In this document: positions 8,857 to 18,084 of the stretch, one piece after another
How the letters are laid out: the number at the start of each line of letters is the position of its first letter
Numbering within the stretch: the first letter of the stretch is position 1
Source: an uncultured Eubacteriales bacterium
GTDB lineage: Bacteria; Bacillota; Clostridia; Lachnospirales; Lachnospiraceae
Reading direction: 5' to 3'
DNA: 51,115 nt
Assembly: GCA_900315425.1 (NCBI GenBank)
Contig: OMZA01000012.1
Location: forward strand, 1 to 51,115
Made by a program: the position numbers and the translations under genes
The notes under the pieces: generated by a model
Database searches by the model: none
What the model was told of the DNA's origin: nothing
The model's input: the letters and a program-made list of their open reading frames with translations, nothing else

Positions 8857-9942
8857 ATGGGTAAATTGAGTGTAATTCCATTTGGACCTCAGCATCCGGT
8901 GCTTCCAGAACCTATTCATTTAGATTTGGTGTTGGAGGACGAAACCGTTGTGAAGGCAATCCCGTCAATTGGGTATATTCATAGAGGGTTGGAAAAATTA
9001 GTTCAAAAAAAGAATTATAAAGAATATGTTTATATAGCAGAGAGAATCTGTGGAATCTGCAGTTTTGGACATGGTATGGGATATTGTGAAACCATTGAGA
9101 ACATCATGGATATAGAGGTTCCGGACAGAGCTAAGTATTTAAGAACTATCTGGAGTGAATTGTCTAGATTGCATAGTCATCTGTTGTGGCTGGGACTTCA
9201 GGCAGATGCTTTTGGATTTGAAAGCTTATTTATGCAGGCCTGGAGAATGAGAGAAAAGATTCTTGATATGTTCGAGAAATCCACAGGAGGAAGAATCATA
9301 TTCTCGGTAAATACCATAGGCGGAGTTCTTAAGGACATGCCTGGTGATATGCTTTCAGAATTCAAAGACATTCTAACAGATATGGAAGCTGAAATCAAAA
9401 AAATGACGGATACATTTCTTAACGATTATAGCGTAAATACCAGATTAAGAGGTGTAGGCGTTCTAAAAAAACTTGACGCCATAAAATTAGGAGCCAACGG
9501 TCCTATGATGAGAGCCAGCGGTGTTAAGATGGATGCCAGAAAGTTAGGATATGAAGCCTACGGAAATGTGGATTTTGATATCATCATTAGTGAAGAGTGC
9601 GACAGCTATGCCAGAACGGAAGTTAGAATAAAAGAAATATTTCAGTCTATTAGCATTATAAAACAGCTAATTGATAAGATACCAGAAGCAAGTGGAGTTT
9701 TATTTAATCCACCAAAGGGCAATCCTAAAGGTGAGTGTTTTGTAAGAATAGAACAGCCAAGAGGTGAGGCCATATATTATACAAGGGCCAACGGAACCCA
9801 GTTCTTAGACAGAATGAGAGTTAGAACACCAACCTTTGCCAATCTTCCGGCATTGGTAGAGACTTTAAAGGGAGCTCAATTAGCAGATGTTCCAATTCTT
9901 GTTTTAACAATTGATCCGTGCATTAGTTGTACAGAGCGTTGA
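8857..9942 (+). CDS. echE: Ech hydrogenase large subunit E (NiFe catalytic, NuoD-like)
   Basis: The 361-aa catalytic subunit carrying the NiFe(CN)2CO site. The N-terminal Ni-binding motif is ERICGICSFGHG (residues ~62-73) and the C-terminal one is DPCISCTER, the last nine residues. Together they supply the four cysteines of a group 4 hydrogenase. The protein stops right after CTER, so it lacks the C-terminal peptide that a maturation endopeptidase removes in most NiFe hydrogenases; the CO-dependent hydrogenase CooH shows the same feature. No such protease is encoded nearby, which is consistent. The reaction is reversible reduction of protons to H2. Confidence 0.95.
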   Translation: MGKLSVIPFGPQHPVLPEPIHLDLVLEDETVVKAIPSIGYIHRGLEKLVQKKNYKEYVYIAERICGICSFGHGMGYCETIENIMDIEVPDRAKYLRTIWSELSRLHSHLLWLGLQADAFGFESLFMQAWRMREKILDMFEKSTGGRIIFSVNTIGGVLKDMPGDMLSEFKDILTDMEAEIKKMTDTFLNDYSVNTRLRGVGVLKKLDAIKLGANGPMMRASGVKMDARKLGYEAYGNVDFDIIISEECDSYARTEVRIKEIFQSISIIKQLIDKIPEASGVLFNPPKGNPKGECFVRIEQPRGEAIYYTRANGTQFLDRMRVRTPTFANLPALVETLKGAQLADVPILVLTIDPCISCTER

Positions 9943-9984
9943 TACTAGTGGTAAGGCGATAGCCGTTTTGAAAGGAGAATATTT

Positions 9985-10356
9985 ATGTCAAAACTAATGA
10001 CCTTTGCAGGAACAGTTTTAAAAAATCTTGCTTCAAAACCAGTTACTACCCAGTATCCGGATGTACCAAAGGAATATCCCAAAAGAACCAGGGGACATAT
10101 AGAGATAGACATAGAAGCTTGTATTCTATGTGGTTTGTGTATGAGAAACTGTCCACCGAAAGCCATAAAGGTGGATAGAAAGGAGAAGACCTGGTCTATA
10201 GACAGATTTGACTGCATCCAATGTGGATACTGTACAATTGGATGTCCTAAGAAATGCCTGGATATTGTTCCAGGTTACCAGACTCCAAGTAAGGAAAAAA
10301 GTGTTGAAACTATAAAGAAGCCGGAAGAAGAAAAAACAGAGAAACCAGCAAAATAA
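9985..10356 (+). CDS. echF: Ech hydrogenase ferredoxin-like subunit F
   Basis: A 123-aa polyferredoxin with two [4Fe-4S] binding sites, CILCGLCMRNCPPKAI and CIQCGYCTIGCPKKCL, homologous to EchF/NuoI. It is the entry point for electrons from soluble ferredoxin. The tail of about 25 residues is Lys/Glu-rich (KKPEEEKTEKPAK) and resembles the echC tail. RBS GAAAGGAGAA. It is the last structural gene of the ech set; hypF begins 4 bp later, tying maturation genes into the same transcript. Confidence 0.93.
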   Translation: MSKLMTFAGTVLKNLASKPVTTQYPDVPKEYPKRTRGHIEIDIEACILCGLCMRNCPPKAIKVDRKEKTWSIDRFDCIQCGYCTIGCPKKCLDIVPGYQTPSKEKSVETIKKPEEEKTEKPAK

Positions 10357-10360
10357 AGAT

Positions 10361-12721
10361 ATGACAAATGAACATATTTATAAAATTATAAAAATATATG
10401 GAATGGTGCAGGGAATCGGTTACCGTCCCTTTGTTAATAAACTTGCTAATACATATGGGATAAGTGGGTGCGTTAGAAATCAGGGCGGAATCGTGACGGT
10501 ATATGCTGCCAGTGAGAATGCAGAGGCTATGAAGGAATTTATTCATAGCCTTAAATTTGTTGTACCTAAAGGTGGAAAAGTGGATAGACTAGAAGTTAAA
10601 GACGCAGGTGATAACATTTCCAAAGACTATTTTAAAAAAGGCTTTAGAATTATTAAAAGTGATGACCAAAGAGAAGAGATTCCACCGCTACTTCCCATTG
10701 ACATAGCCACCTGCAAAGACTGTGCTAAGGAGTTGTTTACAAAGGACAACAAAAGATACAGATATCCGTTTATAAGCTGTACAAAATGTGGACCTAGATA
10801 CTCCATTATAAAATCCATCCCCTATGACAGGGAGAATACCACAATGAATGTGTTTAAAATGTGCAAATCCTGTCTGGAAGAATATGAAAATGTGGATAAC
10901 CCTAGATGTTACGCCCAGACAAATTCTTGTGAGGAATGTGGACCGGTGCTTATGGGCCGGGAAGGTGGTTTAATCCTAAAATACCCAGATACCCAGGCAC
11001 TTATAAAAAAAGCTGAGAATTATCTGCTTATGGAAAAGGTCATAGCCATTAAAGATATAGGTGGTTATCATCTTTGCTGCATGGCAGATAGCAAAAGGGC
11101 TGTGGACACCTTGAGAAAAATAAAGTCCAGGGATGAGAAAGCATTTGCCGTAATGTTTAATGACGTAGAAGGGGTTAGAAAATATTGTCATTTAAGTGAG
11201 AAAGAAGGGAAATGTCTAGAAGGTGATGCAAGACCCATAGTACTTTTAAAGAAGCTTAAAGAGGTGGATTTTATAGGAAATGTAAGTGAAGATTCCTACG
11301 CTCAGGGGGTCTTGCTTCCGGGAAATCCATTGCAGATGATTATCATGAGGGATATGAATATTCCTTTGGTAATGACCAGTGCCAATGTATCAGGAGAGCC
11401 TATTATTACCAGGGAAGAGGATATATTTGCATGGCAAGATAGAGAGGCAGAGATTTCCTTTGTATTGTTTAATAACAGAGAAATTGTGGCTATGCAGGAT
11501 GATTCGTTGCTTCAGGTTGTGGCAGACAGAGTGCAGATTCTAAGAAGAGCCAGAGGTTATGTGCCACTACCGGTTGAGATTCAAGGAATGAGTAAGGATA
11601 TAGATATACTTGCAGCAGGTGGGGATCTAAAGAATTCTTTTTGTGTGTATTCCAAGGGAAGAGCCTATATGAGTCAGTACCTGGGAGATATGGAAAATGT
11701 CAACAATGAAAAGCTTTTTACTGAGCAAATAAAACACATGAAACACCTGTTAAATACCCAGCCAAATAGATATGTGGTGGATAAACATCCTTTATACAAT
11801 TCCAAAAGGATATTAGAAGAGCAGGCAATTAACAAAGATATAACGGTTAGTTGTATTCAGCATCACATAGCCCACGGAGCTTCAGTTATAGCGGAGAACA
11901 GCTTTGACAAAAGGCTTGTAAATGAAGGGGCACTGGGGATTATATGGGATGGCACAGGTTATGGAGATGATGGAAATGTCTGGGGTGGAGAATTCATTTA
12001 CTATCCACCGGATATGAGAACAAACGAACCAATGAGAATAGGACATATTAAAAGTGTAAGGCTTATAGGGGGAGATGAATCTTCTAAAAATGCCAAAGCT
12101 ACCAGGCTTTCTTATCTTTACAATATGTCAGAAAAAATAAAAAATGAATATCTAGATACCTTAAGTTACGAAGAACAAACAGATTACGAGACAATTAAGA
12201 AGGCTTTAGATATGGAAATTAATAGTGTATTATCCACATCTATGGGAAGATTATTTGACGCTGCAGCGGCATTTTTAAATGTGTCTGAAAGAAACAATTA
12301 TGAGGGACAGTGCGCCATACGCTTAGAGACCAGGGCGTTGCAGAATACGCAGGATGTAAGCGTAAAAGGAGAATACATTTTCAAAGACCGGGATATGATA
12401 ATAGGAGATACCATAAAAATTCTTAAGAAGCTTCTTGTGGAAAAGCTAGAAGGAAAAGATGTCAGTTATATAGCTATGAAGTTTCACAAGAGACTTGTTA
12501 AAATGGCTGTAGATATGGTTGTGACAGCATCAGATTTATATAATACCAAAAATGTTATTTTGTCTGGAGGGTCCTTTCAAAACACAATATTACTGGAAAA
12601 TACTATTAAAGAATTAGAAGAAAAAGACTATAATGTATATATTAACCAAAAGGTTCCTTCAGGAGATGGAGGGATAGCTTTAGGACAGGTATATATGGAA
12701 CTTATTAGAAATGAAGTGTAA
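10361..12721 (+). CDS. hypF: Hydrogenase maturation carbamoyltransferase HypF
   Basis: A 786-aa cytoplasmic enzyme that transfers the carbamoyl group of carbamoyl phosphate to the HypE C-terminal cysteine, the source of the cyanide ligands. Domain order is classical: acylphosphatase-like (YGMVQGIGYRPFV, residues ~14-26), two zinc-finger pairs (CKDCAKEL...CTKCGPRY and CKSC...CEECGP), a YrdC-like domain (KDIGGYHLCCMA; PIVLLKK; MTSANVSGEPII), then a Kae1-like domain with IQHHIAHGAS, GIIWDGTGYGDDGNVWGGEF and LSGGSFQN. Length is slightly above the usual ~750 aa. It is the first of four hyp genes directly behind the hydrogenase. Confidence 0.95.
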   Translation: MTNEHIYKIIKIYGMVQGIGYRPFVNKLANTYGISGCVRNQGGIVTVYAASENAEAMKEFIHSLKFVVPKGGKVDRLEVKDAGDNISKDYFKKGFRIIKSDDQREEIPPLLPIDIATCKDCAKELFTKDNKRYRYPFISCTKCGPRYSIIKSIPYDRENTTMNVFKMCKSCLEEYENVDNPRCYAQTNSCEECGPVLMGREGGLILKYPDTQALIKKAENYLLMEKVIAIKDIGGYHLCCMADSKRAVDTLRKIKSRDEKAFAVMFNDVEGVRKYCHLSEKEGKCLEGDARPIVLLKKLKEVDFIGNVSEDSYAQGVLLPGNPLQMIIMRDMNIPLVMTSANVSGEPIITREEDIFAWQDREAEISFVLFNNREIVAMQDDSLLQVVADRVQILRRARGYVPLPVEIQGMSKDIDILAAGGDLKNSFCVYSKGRAYMSQYLGDMENVNNEKLFTEQIKHMKHLLNTQPNRYVVDKHPLYNSKRILEEQAINKDITVSCIQHHIAHGASVIAENSFDKRLVNEGALGIIWDGTGYGDDGNVWGGEFIYYPPDMRTNEPMRIGHIKSVRLIGGDESSKNAKATRLSYLYNMSEKIKNEYLDTLSYEEQTDYETIKKALDMEINSVLSTSMGRLFDAAAAFLNVSERNNYEGQCAIRLETRALQNTQDVSVKGEYIFKDRDMIIGDTIKILKKLLVEKLEGKDVSYIAMKFHKRLVKMAVDMVVTASDLYNTKNVILSGGSFQNTILLENTIKELEEKDYNVYINQKVPSGDGGIALGQVYMELIRNEV

Positions 12722-12736
12722 ATGCGGAGATAGATT

Positions 12737-12952
12737 ATGTGTGTTGCAATACCAGGATTAGTGGAGAGTATAGATGAAATCAATAACACAGCAATTGTGG
12801 ATTTTAGTGGCAATAAGATAAATGCAAGAACCAGTCTTGTGGATATTGAAGTAGGAGATTATGCTCTTGTTCACGCAGGATGCGTCATACAAAAAATAAA
12901 TAAAACCCAGGCTCAGGAATTGGAAGAATTATTTTTTGAGATAGAAGGGTAG
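12737..12952 (+). CDS. hypC: Hydrogenase assembly chaperone HypC
   Basis: A 71-aa protein starting MCVAIPG, the invariant HypC/HupF N-terminus whose Cys2 binds the Fe(CN)2CO precursor. It works with HypD as the iron-cofactor scaffold and delivers it to the large subunit EchE. It is 15 bp after hypF and runs directly into hypD. Full length for the family. Confidence 0.95.
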   Translation: MCVAIPGLVESIDEINNTAIVDFSGNKINARTSLVDIEVGDYALVHAGCVIQKINKTQAQELEELFFEIEG

Positions 12953-12957
12953 TGCAT

Positions 12958-14004
12958 ATGGATGAAAGACTTGTAAAAATCAGGGATTATCTAAAAAATT
13001 ACAAGGGTCCGGACATTAAGCTTATGGAGGTATGCGGAAGCCACACGGCAGCTATCTCAAAGTCAGGAATAAAGAGTATAGTATCTGAAAAGATTCATTT
13101 GGTAAGCGGGCCGGGATGTCCGGTGTGTGTTACGCCTTCGGCATATATAGACAGATTGATAGAGATTGCCATGGAGGATAATATGCAGGTGGCTACATTT
13201 GGAGACCTGATTAGAGTTCCCGGCAGCAAAGAGAGTTTAAGTCAGGCAAAAGGTCGTGGAGCGAAGGTTGAAATGCTGTATTCCCCTATGGACGTTATAG
13301 ATATGGCAAAGAAGGAAAAGGATAAAATCTTTGTGTTTGCAGCGGTGGGATTTGAAACTACTGCACCGGTGTACGCTTTGCTTATGGATGTGATTGTTAA
13401 GGAGCAGATAAATAATATAAAACTTTTAACAGCCATAAAGACTATGCCGGAGGTGATAGAAAGCCTCTGTGAAAAGGGGGCAGATATCCAGGGGTTCATA
13501 GCACCGGGACATGTAAGTGTAATAACTGGAAGCAAAGTCTTTGAAAAACTGGCAATAAAATATAATATACCCTTTGGAGTGGCGGGATTTACAGCAGAGG
13601 AATTGTTGATAGCTATTTATGGAATTGTTAAAAATATTGGTAAACCGGTGGTGAATAACTACTATACATCGGTAGTTAGTAGTCAGGGAAATGTTAAAGC
13701 AAAGGCATTGATAGATAAATATTTTGAAAAGACAGATGCCGTATGGAGAGGCATGGGAGAAGTTAAGAACTCAGGGCTGATTCTTAGAAAACAGTATACG
13801 CAGTATGACATGGGAAGCAGAGGCTTAAAGGAGGACATAAAGTTAAATAAAGCCTGTAAATGTGAGGATGTATTAATGGGAAATATATCCTCCAGACAAT
13901 GTCCACTATTTGGAAAAATATGCAATCCTATGTTCCCACAGGGTGCGTGTATGGTATCTGAGGAGGGAAGCTGCTATCAGAATTATCTGGCAGGAAATAT
14001 TTGA
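12958..14004 (+). CDS. hypD: Hydrogenase maturation protein HypD
   Basis: A 348-aa scaffold for Fe(CN)2CO assembly together with HypC. Conserved blocks are MEVCGSHTAAISKSGI, GPGCPVCVTPSAYID, FAAVGFETTAPVYA, IQGFIAPGHVSVITG and a C-terminal cysteine-rich [4Fe-4S] region with QCPLFGKICNP and PQGACMVSEEGSCY. A GTG at 12952 overlaps the hypC stop, but ATG 12958 has better spacing from AGAAGGG, so I prefer it. The gene is followed by hypE after 19 bp. Confidence 0.94.
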   Translation: MDERLVKIRDYLKNYKGPDIKLMEVCGSHTAAISKSGIKSIVSEKIHLVSGPGCPVCVTPSAYIDRLIEIAMEDNMQVATFGDLIRVPGSKESLSQAKGRGAKVEMLYSPMDVIDMAKKEKDKIFVFAAVGFETTAPVYALLMDVIVKEQINNIKLLTAIKTMPEVIESLCEKGADIQGFIAPGHVSVITGSKVFEKLAIKYNIPFGVAGFTAEELLIAIYGIVKNIGKPVVNNYYTSVVSSQGNVKAKALIDKYFEKTDAVWRGMGEVKNSGLILRKQYTQYDMGSRGLKEDIKLNKACKCEDVLMGNISSRQCPLFGKICNPMFPQGACMVSEEGSCYQNYLAGNI

Positions 14005-14023
14005 TTTTAAAGAAAGAATAATT

Positions 14024-15004
14024 ATGAAGATAACAATGGCACATGGAAGTGGAGGTAAGTCCACTGACGAATTAATAGATAAGATTTTTGCAAAACATTT
14101 TAGCAATGAGATATTAGATAAAATGGAAGATAGCGCCTTAGTAGAAGGTGGAAAAAAAATGGCATTTACCACAGATAGTTTCGTGGTAGATCCGGTGCAA
14201 TTCCCAGGCGGAAACATAGGAAGACTTTGCATATGTGGAACGGTAAACGACCTTCTAATGCGAGGGGCAATTCCTAAATATTTAACCTGCGGTTTTATAA
14301 TCGAAGAAGGCGCAGACACAGATGAGTTGGAAGAGATAGTGAAGTCCATGGCAGAGACTGCCAGGGAATCGAAAGTCCTTATAGTGGCTGGAGATACCAA
14401 GGTGGTTCAGGGCAGAGGCGGAATGTATATCAACACATCCGGTATAGGATTTATCCCGGAGGATGTGGATATATCAGCATATAATATAAAGTCTGGTGAT
14501 GTATTGATAGTGTCAGGGACAATGGGAGATCATCACAGTGCGATATTAAGCAGTCGCATGAATATTGAAAATGACATAATAAGCGACGTAGCCCCGCTAA
14601 ATGAAATGGTGCATAATCTTATAGAAAATGGGATAGAAATCCATACTTTAAGAGATGTTACCAGAGGCGGCTTGGCAACGGTTTTAAAAGAGTTAGCTAA
14701 GACTTCAAAGGTTGATATAGATATTCAAGCCGATATTCCGGTAAGGGATTCGGTGGAGAAATTGTGTGGATTATTGGGATTAGATCCAATGTATATGGGA
14801 AATGAAGGAAAATTGGTGGCATTTATCCCACAGAATCAAGAGAAAAAAGCACTGGATATTATAAGACATAGTAAATACGGAGAAAATGCCCGGGTAATTG
14901 GAAAGGTAACTAAGGGAACAGGTCAGGTAAGGCAGCAGACAGCCATTGGTGGAGTAAGAAATATTGAAGCCTTAACCGGCGAAGGATTACCACGTATCTG
15001 TTAA
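14024..15004 (+). CDS. hypE: Hydrogenase maturation dehydratase HypE
   Basis: A 326-aa PurM/AIR-synthase-fold ATPase that dehydrates the thiocarbamate on its C-terminal cysteine to thiocyanate. The protein ends in GLPRIC, the diagnostic PRIC tail with the acceptor cysteine last. The N-terminus MAHGSGGKSTDELI and internal TDSFVVDPVQFPGG, GDTKVV, VSGTMGDHH and RDVTRGGLATVLKELA are family blocks. I set the start at ATG 14024; a longer frame from 13910 only overlaps hypD. hypA and hypB (nickel insertion) are not found next to it. Confidence 0.95.
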   Translation: MKITMAHGSGGKSTDELIDKIFAKHFSNEILDKMEDSALVEGGKKMAFTTDSFVVDPVQFPGGNIGRLCICGTVNDLLMRGAIPKYLTCGFIIEEGADTDELEEIVKSMAETARESKVLIVAGDTKVVQGRGGMYINTSGIGFIPEDVDISAYNIKSGDVLIVSGTMGDHHSAILSSRMNIENDIISDVAPLNEMVHNLIENGIEIHTLRDVTRGGLATVLKELAKTSKVDIDIQADIPVRDSVEKLCGLLGLDPMYMGNEGKLVAFIPQNQEKKALDIIRHSKYGENARVIGKVTKGTGQVRQQTAIGGVRNIEALTGEGLPRIC

Positions 15005-15022
15005 AAGCAGAAAGGAGTTTGT

Positions 15023-15751
15023 ATGGAGGAAAAGATAGCAAAACTTAAGGAGATAATAGAATCCAGCAAGAGTATTGTGTTTTTTGGCGGGGCTGGTGTG
15101 TCCACAGAAAGTGGAATACCGGATTTTAGAAGCGTTGATGGATTATATCACCAAAAATATGATTATCCACCAGAGGAAATTCTAAGTCATACTTTTTTTA
15201 TGAACAAACCGGAAGAATTCTATAAATTTTACAGAGATAAGATTCTTGTACAGGGGGTTGAGCCTAATAAAGCACATAAAGCATTGGCAAAACTCGAAAA
15301 AGATGGTAAATTAAAGGCAGTGGTTACGCAGAACATTGATGGTCTACATCAAGCTGCGGGTTCAAAAAATGTATATGAACTCCATGGAACAGTGCATAAG
15401 AATTATTGCATGAAGTGTCACAAGTTTTTTGATTTTGATTATGTGGTTAATACCACGGATGTACCAAAGTGTGATAAATGTGGAGGCATCATAAAACCAG
15501 ATGTGGTTTTATATGAGGAAGGACTAGACGATGCCACGGTTACAGGCGCCATAAAGGCGATTGTAGAGGCGGATACGTTAATTGTTGGAGGAACATCGCT
15601 AGTAGTGTATCCTGCAGCAGGTTTGCTTAGATATTTCAGTGGAAATAATCTTGTATTAATTAATAAATCAAGAACTCAGATGGATAATAAAGCAGATTTA
15701 GTGATTAACGATAGCATAGGCAAAGTACTAAGTGAAGCAGTAGAGCTTTAA
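15023..15751 (+). CDS. cobB: NAD-dependent protein deacylase, sirtuin family
   Basis: A 242-aa class III sirtuin that removes acyl groups from lysine using NAD+. NAD-binding motifs are GGAGVSTESGIPDFRS (residues 22-37) and TQNIDGLHQAAGS (102-114). The catalytic histidine is in ELHGTVH (His121). The zinc ligands are CMKC (129, 132) and CDKC (150, 153). RBS AAAGGAG. It lies 18 bp behind hypE in the same direction, so it is probably co-transcribed with the hydrogenase genes; a functional link to hydrogen metabolism is only suggested by this. Confidence 0.95.
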   Translation: MEEKIAKLKEIIESSKSIVFFGGAGVSTESGIPDFRSVDGLYHQKYDYPPEEILSHTFFMNKPEEFYKFYRDKILVQGVEPNKAHKALAKLEKDGKLKAVVTQNIDGLHQAAGSKNVYELHGTVHKNYCMKCHKFFDFDYVVNTTDVPKCDKCGGIIKPDVVLYEEGLDDATVTGAIKAIVEADTLIVGGTSLVVYPAAGLLRYFSGNNLVLINKSRTQMDNKADLVINDSIGKVLSEAVEL

Positions 15752-15772
15752 TAAAAAATGTAAGGAATTGTT

Positions 15773-16897
15773 ATGGAAAATGTAGAAAACAAGGAAGTTG
15801 ATATTAATTCAGGTGGCGTGGAAGAATTAAAAGCCATGATTGCGGATCTTACTGAAAGAGACGATCTTAAGAATAGATTATCAGCTTGCAAGGATAAACT
15901 AAAACAGGCTGAGGATTTACTAGAAAAGAAAAAAGAATCCCTTGATAAAGAACAGGCTAACAGGGTTAAAGAAGAGACTATCGCAGCAACAAAGCAAGAA
16001 GACTTGATAATTACTGAAACGGAAAAGAAGCTAAAGGATGTTATAAGCAGACGTAACAAAGCTAAGAACGTTGGTGTGAAAAATAGAATTAAGGCAGAAA
16101 CCAAAGAAAAGGTAGATCTTAATAAAGAGATTGGCAGAAATATCAGGCTTAAGCTTAATGAGTGTGGAATACCCGGATTCTGTGGAAGCACATGGTATTA
16201 CACAATGTATTATCCGCAAGGGGGATTACAGTGGTTTATTAAAATCCTTGTAATGGCATTAATGTTTGTGGGATTGCCACTTCTCTCAATACCAATGTGT
16301 TCAGGTTTAAAGATTACATTTGTAAGGGTACTTGTTACAATATTAGTTGGTTTGGCACTTCTCATAATTATGGCAGCAGTGTACTTTACATTGCGACTGG
16401 CAGCTAAGGATCATGACAACGGTGTTATGGAACAAATGCGTGCTGAGAGAGATAAGATTAAGGATAACAAAAGAGATATAAAAGAAACTATAAAAAGTAT
16501 CAAGAATGATAAAGATGACAGCCTGTATGGTTTAGGAGAATATGATGAAAAGATAAATGAGTATCAAAGAATCATTGCAACCAACAAAGAAACCAGAACA
16601 GAAAAATACAACGCGTTTATGGAAGTAAGGAAGCCGGAATTATTGGCAGAGATAAGCAATGCTTATGCACCAAGTATAGAAAGTGCCAAGGCAGAACTTA
16701 CCAAATGTCAGGAAGAATATAGAGAGCTTCAGGAAAGTTTCGATAAAAAGAAAACACTTATCTACGATAAGTACGAGAAGTATTTACAGAATAAGTACAT
16801 TGACGTGGCAGTGGCAAATGAACTTATTCAGATAATCCAGGAGGGAAATGCAGTAAATGTTAATACTGCAATAACATGGAAAGAGCAGAATAAATAA
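15773..16897 (+). CDS. Coiled-coil membrane protein of unknown function
   Basis: A 374-aa protein I do not recognise as a named family. Residues ~15-125 are a highly charged, Lys/Glu-rich predicted coiled coil. Two hydrophobic helices follow (~155-178 and ~185-210) after a short Cys-containing segment (ECGIPGFCGSTW). A second coiled coil runs from ~220 to ~345. Both long arms should lie on the same side, probably the cytoplasm. It overlaps the next gene by one base (TAATG), so it is translationally coupled to the DUF5711 protein and CvpA, suggesting one envelope-associated complex. Confidence 0.75.
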   Translation: MENVENKEVDINSGGVEELKAMIADLTERDDLKNRLSACKDKLKQAEDLLEKKKESLDKEQANRVKEETIAATKQEDLIITETEKKLKDVISRRNKAKNVGVKNRIKAETKEKVDLNKEIGRNIRLKLNECGIPGFCGSTWYYTMYYPQGGLQWFIKILVMALMFVGLPLLSIPMCSGLKITFVRVLVTILVGLALLIIMAAVYFTLRLAAKDHDNGVMEQMRAERDKIKDNKRDIKETIKSIKNDKDDSLYGLGEYDEKINEYQRIIATNKETRTEKYNAFMEVRKPELLAEISNAYAPSIESAKAELTKCQEEYRELQESFDKKKTLIYDKYEKYLQNKYIDVAVANELIQIIQEGNAVNVNTAITWKEQNK

Positions 16898-18075
16898 TGG
16901 AGACAACTTTTGATAGTGGTGAGAATATCACCAGCGAAGGTAACAATAAAATATATAAACACAAAAGACAAAAGTTAATTAGAATATTGCTGGTTATAGC
17001 ATTGATAATTTCTTTGATTGTGTTGTTTTACTATTATGGAATTAAGAACAGAGTTTATAAAGGTTACAGTGTTATAAAAACCATAAATTGTAGTGCTGAA
17101 GGTAACGTAGGCTTTGAAAAATATAAAGATGGTTTTATAAAATACAGTCCCGACGGTGTGTCCTATTATAATGGGAACAAGGAAGTGTGGAATAAATCTG
17201 TATCCATGACTAATCCTTTGGTAGATGTAAAGGGAAATTACGTTGTAATTGCGGAGAAGAACTCCAATACAATTAAACTCTTTAACGAAACCGGGGAAGA
17301 GGTGGGAATCTCTTCTACATATCCGATTGTAAATGTAAAGGTATCAAAAAGTGGTTCTGTAGCGGCTATCTTAGATGATGGAAACGCAGCATACATTGAA
17401 ACTTATACTAAAAATGGTGACAAATTTGCCAGTGGAAGAACTGTACTTTCAGGAGATGGATATCCAATAGATATTTCAGTTTCAGAGGATGGAACCAAGG
17501 TTGTAGCATCATATTTAGCAATAAGCAGTGGAACGTCCCAGTCGAAAGTGGTATTTTATAATTTCTCAGAAGTGGGACAAAATGAAGTAGACAGAATAGT
17601 AGGTGGATTTAACCACTATGAGACAACTATCGTTCCGGATGTGGAATTTATCAATTCCAACACGGTAGTAGCGGTAGGAGATAACATGTATACTATATAC
17701 AGCATGGATGAGAAGCCTAAGAAGATCTTTGAACAAAAATTCGACGAAAAACTGTTATCAGTTTTTTACAACAGCGAATATATAGGTATGGTCTTTGAGT
17801 CAGCAGATACATCTGGAAAGAAGAACATAAAGATTATTAACACAAAAGGTAAAGAAGTAACCAACATAGAGACGGAATACATTTACAATGAAATATGTTT
17901 TAATCAGGGATATATTTTAATGTATAACAGTGAAAATATAACGATGTATTCAACCTCAGCAAAGAAGATATTTGACAAAAACTATAAGGGAAATATTAAT
18001 AAGGTAATACCGGAAACGAAGACAACTTTAGCAGTAATTGCAGATACAAAAACAGAGATTATAAAACTCAAATAG
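16897..18075 (+). CDS. DUF5711-type membrane-anchored beta-propeller-like protein
   Basis: A 392-aa protein with a basic N-terminal cytoplasmic stretch, a single membrane helix (~residues 29-47) and a large extracytoplasmic domain made of repeated beta-rich segments with WD40/propeller-like periodicity (blocks such as GFIKYSPDGVSYYNGNKEVW, NVKVSKSGSVAAILDDGN, DISVSEDGTKVVASY). This matches the DUF5711 family seen in Lachnospiraceae next to CvpA genes. Function is unknown. It sits between the coiled-coil gene and cvpA with spacing under 10 bp, indicating an operon. Confidence 0.75.
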   Translation: METTFDSGENITSEGNNKIYKHKRQKLIRILLVIALIISLIVLFYYYGIKNRVYKGYSVIKTINCSAEGNVGFEKYKDGFIKYSPDGVSYYNGNKEVWNKSVSMTNPLVDVKGNYVVIAEKNSNTIKLFNETGEEVGISSTYPIVNVKVSKSGSVAAILDDGNAAYIETYTKNGDKFASGRTVLSGDGYPIDISVSEDGTKVVASYLAISSGTSQSKVVFYNFSEVGQNEVDRIVGGFNHYETTIVPDVEFINSNTVVAVGDNMYTIYSMDEKPKKIFEQKFDEKLLSVFYNSEYIGMVFESADTSGKKNIKIINTKGKEVTNIETEYIYNEICFNQGYILMYNSENITMYSTSAKKIFDKNYKGNINKVIPETKTTLAVIADTKTEIIKLK

Positions 18076-18084
18076 GAGATAAGA

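Noticed and set aside
13910-14023. Longer HypE from 13910
   Set aside because: It would overlap hypD by 95 bp and adds residues not belonging to HypE; ATG 14024 begins at the family N-terminus.
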